From contig JAJCYV010000022.1 of assembly GCA_029262695.1 (NCBI GenBank), positions 1 through 49,786 on the forward strand: a DNA stretch of 49,786 nucleotides. Reading direction: 5' to 3'. The position numbers and the translations under genes were made by a program. Position 1 is the first letter of the stretch; every line of letters starts with the position of its first letter. Shown here piece by piece: positions 49,644 through 49,786 of the stretch. This DNA is from Chloroflexota bacterium. GTDB lineage: Bacteria; Chloroflexota; Dehalococcoidia; SM23-28-2; RBG-16-64-32. A model generated the notes under the pieces. That model made no database searches. It saw only the letters and a list, made by a program, of their open reading frames with translations, and had not been told where the DNA came from.

Positions 49644-49786
49644 ATGGTATTGGAAAATCAGACCAATAGGGAGGCCTCGCCCTGGTTGACCGGTTACGTT
49701 ATGGACGTGGAGGAAGGGATCACAGACGGATTCGCACAGTCTGAGCGAGACTCGGACTGTCCATACGCACCAGCATCGCCCTCGCC
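49644..49786 (+). CDS. Start of a gene truncated by the window edge
   Basis: An ATG at 49644 opens a frame that stays open to the last base (47 codons): MVLENQTNREASPWLTGYVM, then DVEEGITDGFAQSERDSD. It is acidic and has no signal peptide. No family is recognisable from this fragment, and there is no strong ribosome site. An internal ATG at 49701 is an alternative start. Confidence 0.4.
   Translation, partial: MVLENQTNREASPWLTGYVMDVEEGITDGFAQSERDSDCPYAPASPS

Overview
This is a high-GC window of about 50 kb carrying parts of anaerobic-style redox and acyl-CoA catabolism. Gene content (crotonase paralogs, a CaiB transferase, type II molybdopterin enzymes, Hdr-like modules, LLM flavoprotein, FMN hydroxy-acid dehydrogenase, lipoproteins together with C-terminally anchored exoproteins) best fits an uncultured Chloroflexota, probably Dehalococcoidia or SAR202-like. 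That placement is inference from gene content; no rRNA or ribosomal protein gene is present to confirm it.

Layout. (1) 1-4120: a truncated gene for a small secreted protein, a divergent OmpR/PhoB-type two-component system, and a membrane-anchored protein with three DUF5666-like repeats. Three same-direction copies of a box built from 11-bp repeats surround these genes and look like the response regulator's own binding site. (2) 4123-7288, minus strand: dodecin, an acyl-CoA synthetase, a limonene-epoxide-hydrolase-like enzyme and a TetR repressor. Twin palindromes separate the repressor from the next operon. (3) 7424-17627, plus strand: a catabolic operon with a citryl-CoA-lyase-like protein, four crotonase-fold enzymes, a type II Mo oxidoreductase, a nitronate monooxygenase/FabK-like protein, a CaiB CoA-transferase and an acyl-CoA dehydrogenase. 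(4) 17863-27732: a tightly overlapping electron-transfer operon: four-subunit 2-oxoacid:ferredoxin oxidoreductase, a 1127-residue HdrA/HdrA/MvhD fusion, a fused HdrC-HdrB protein, EtfA, EtfB and a hydrolase-fold protein without its nucleophile. (5) 27877-30069: a small membrane protein and an amidohydrolase. (6) 30285-38063: a NarX/NarL-like two-component system followed by a Tat-exported four-cluster ferredoxin, an NrfD-type quinone module, an Ig-like anchored protein and two ethylbenzene-dehydrogenase-gamma-like haem-binding proteins, closed by a strong hairpin. (7) 38204-45108, minus strand: an unknown exported protein, an FMN alpha-hydroxy-acid dehydrogenase, a second type II Mo subunit, an LLM flavoprotein and an alpha/beta hydrolase. 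(8) 45358 to the end: a beta-lactamase-fold hydrolase, a patatin, an unknown soluble protein and a gene cut by the window edge.

How it may work together (inference). Regions 2-4 read as one catabolic unit. A hydrophobic substrate could be oxidised by water-dependent Mo chemistry, activated as a CoA thioester by the ligase or CaiB, and degraded by the crotonases and the acyl-CoA dehydrogenase. The acyl-CoA dehydrogenase would pass electrons to EtfAB, and the Kor complex would make reduced ferredoxin; the fused Hdr proteins lie between the two and could join both flows in electron bifurcation or confurcation. Region 6 looks like an extracytoplasmic electron conduit between haem proteins, a four-cluster ferredoxin and quinone. 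It has no catalytic Mo subunit of its own, and the nearest candidate (40346-43138) lacks a Tat signal. This split system and the Hdr fusion are the most unusual parts of the window.
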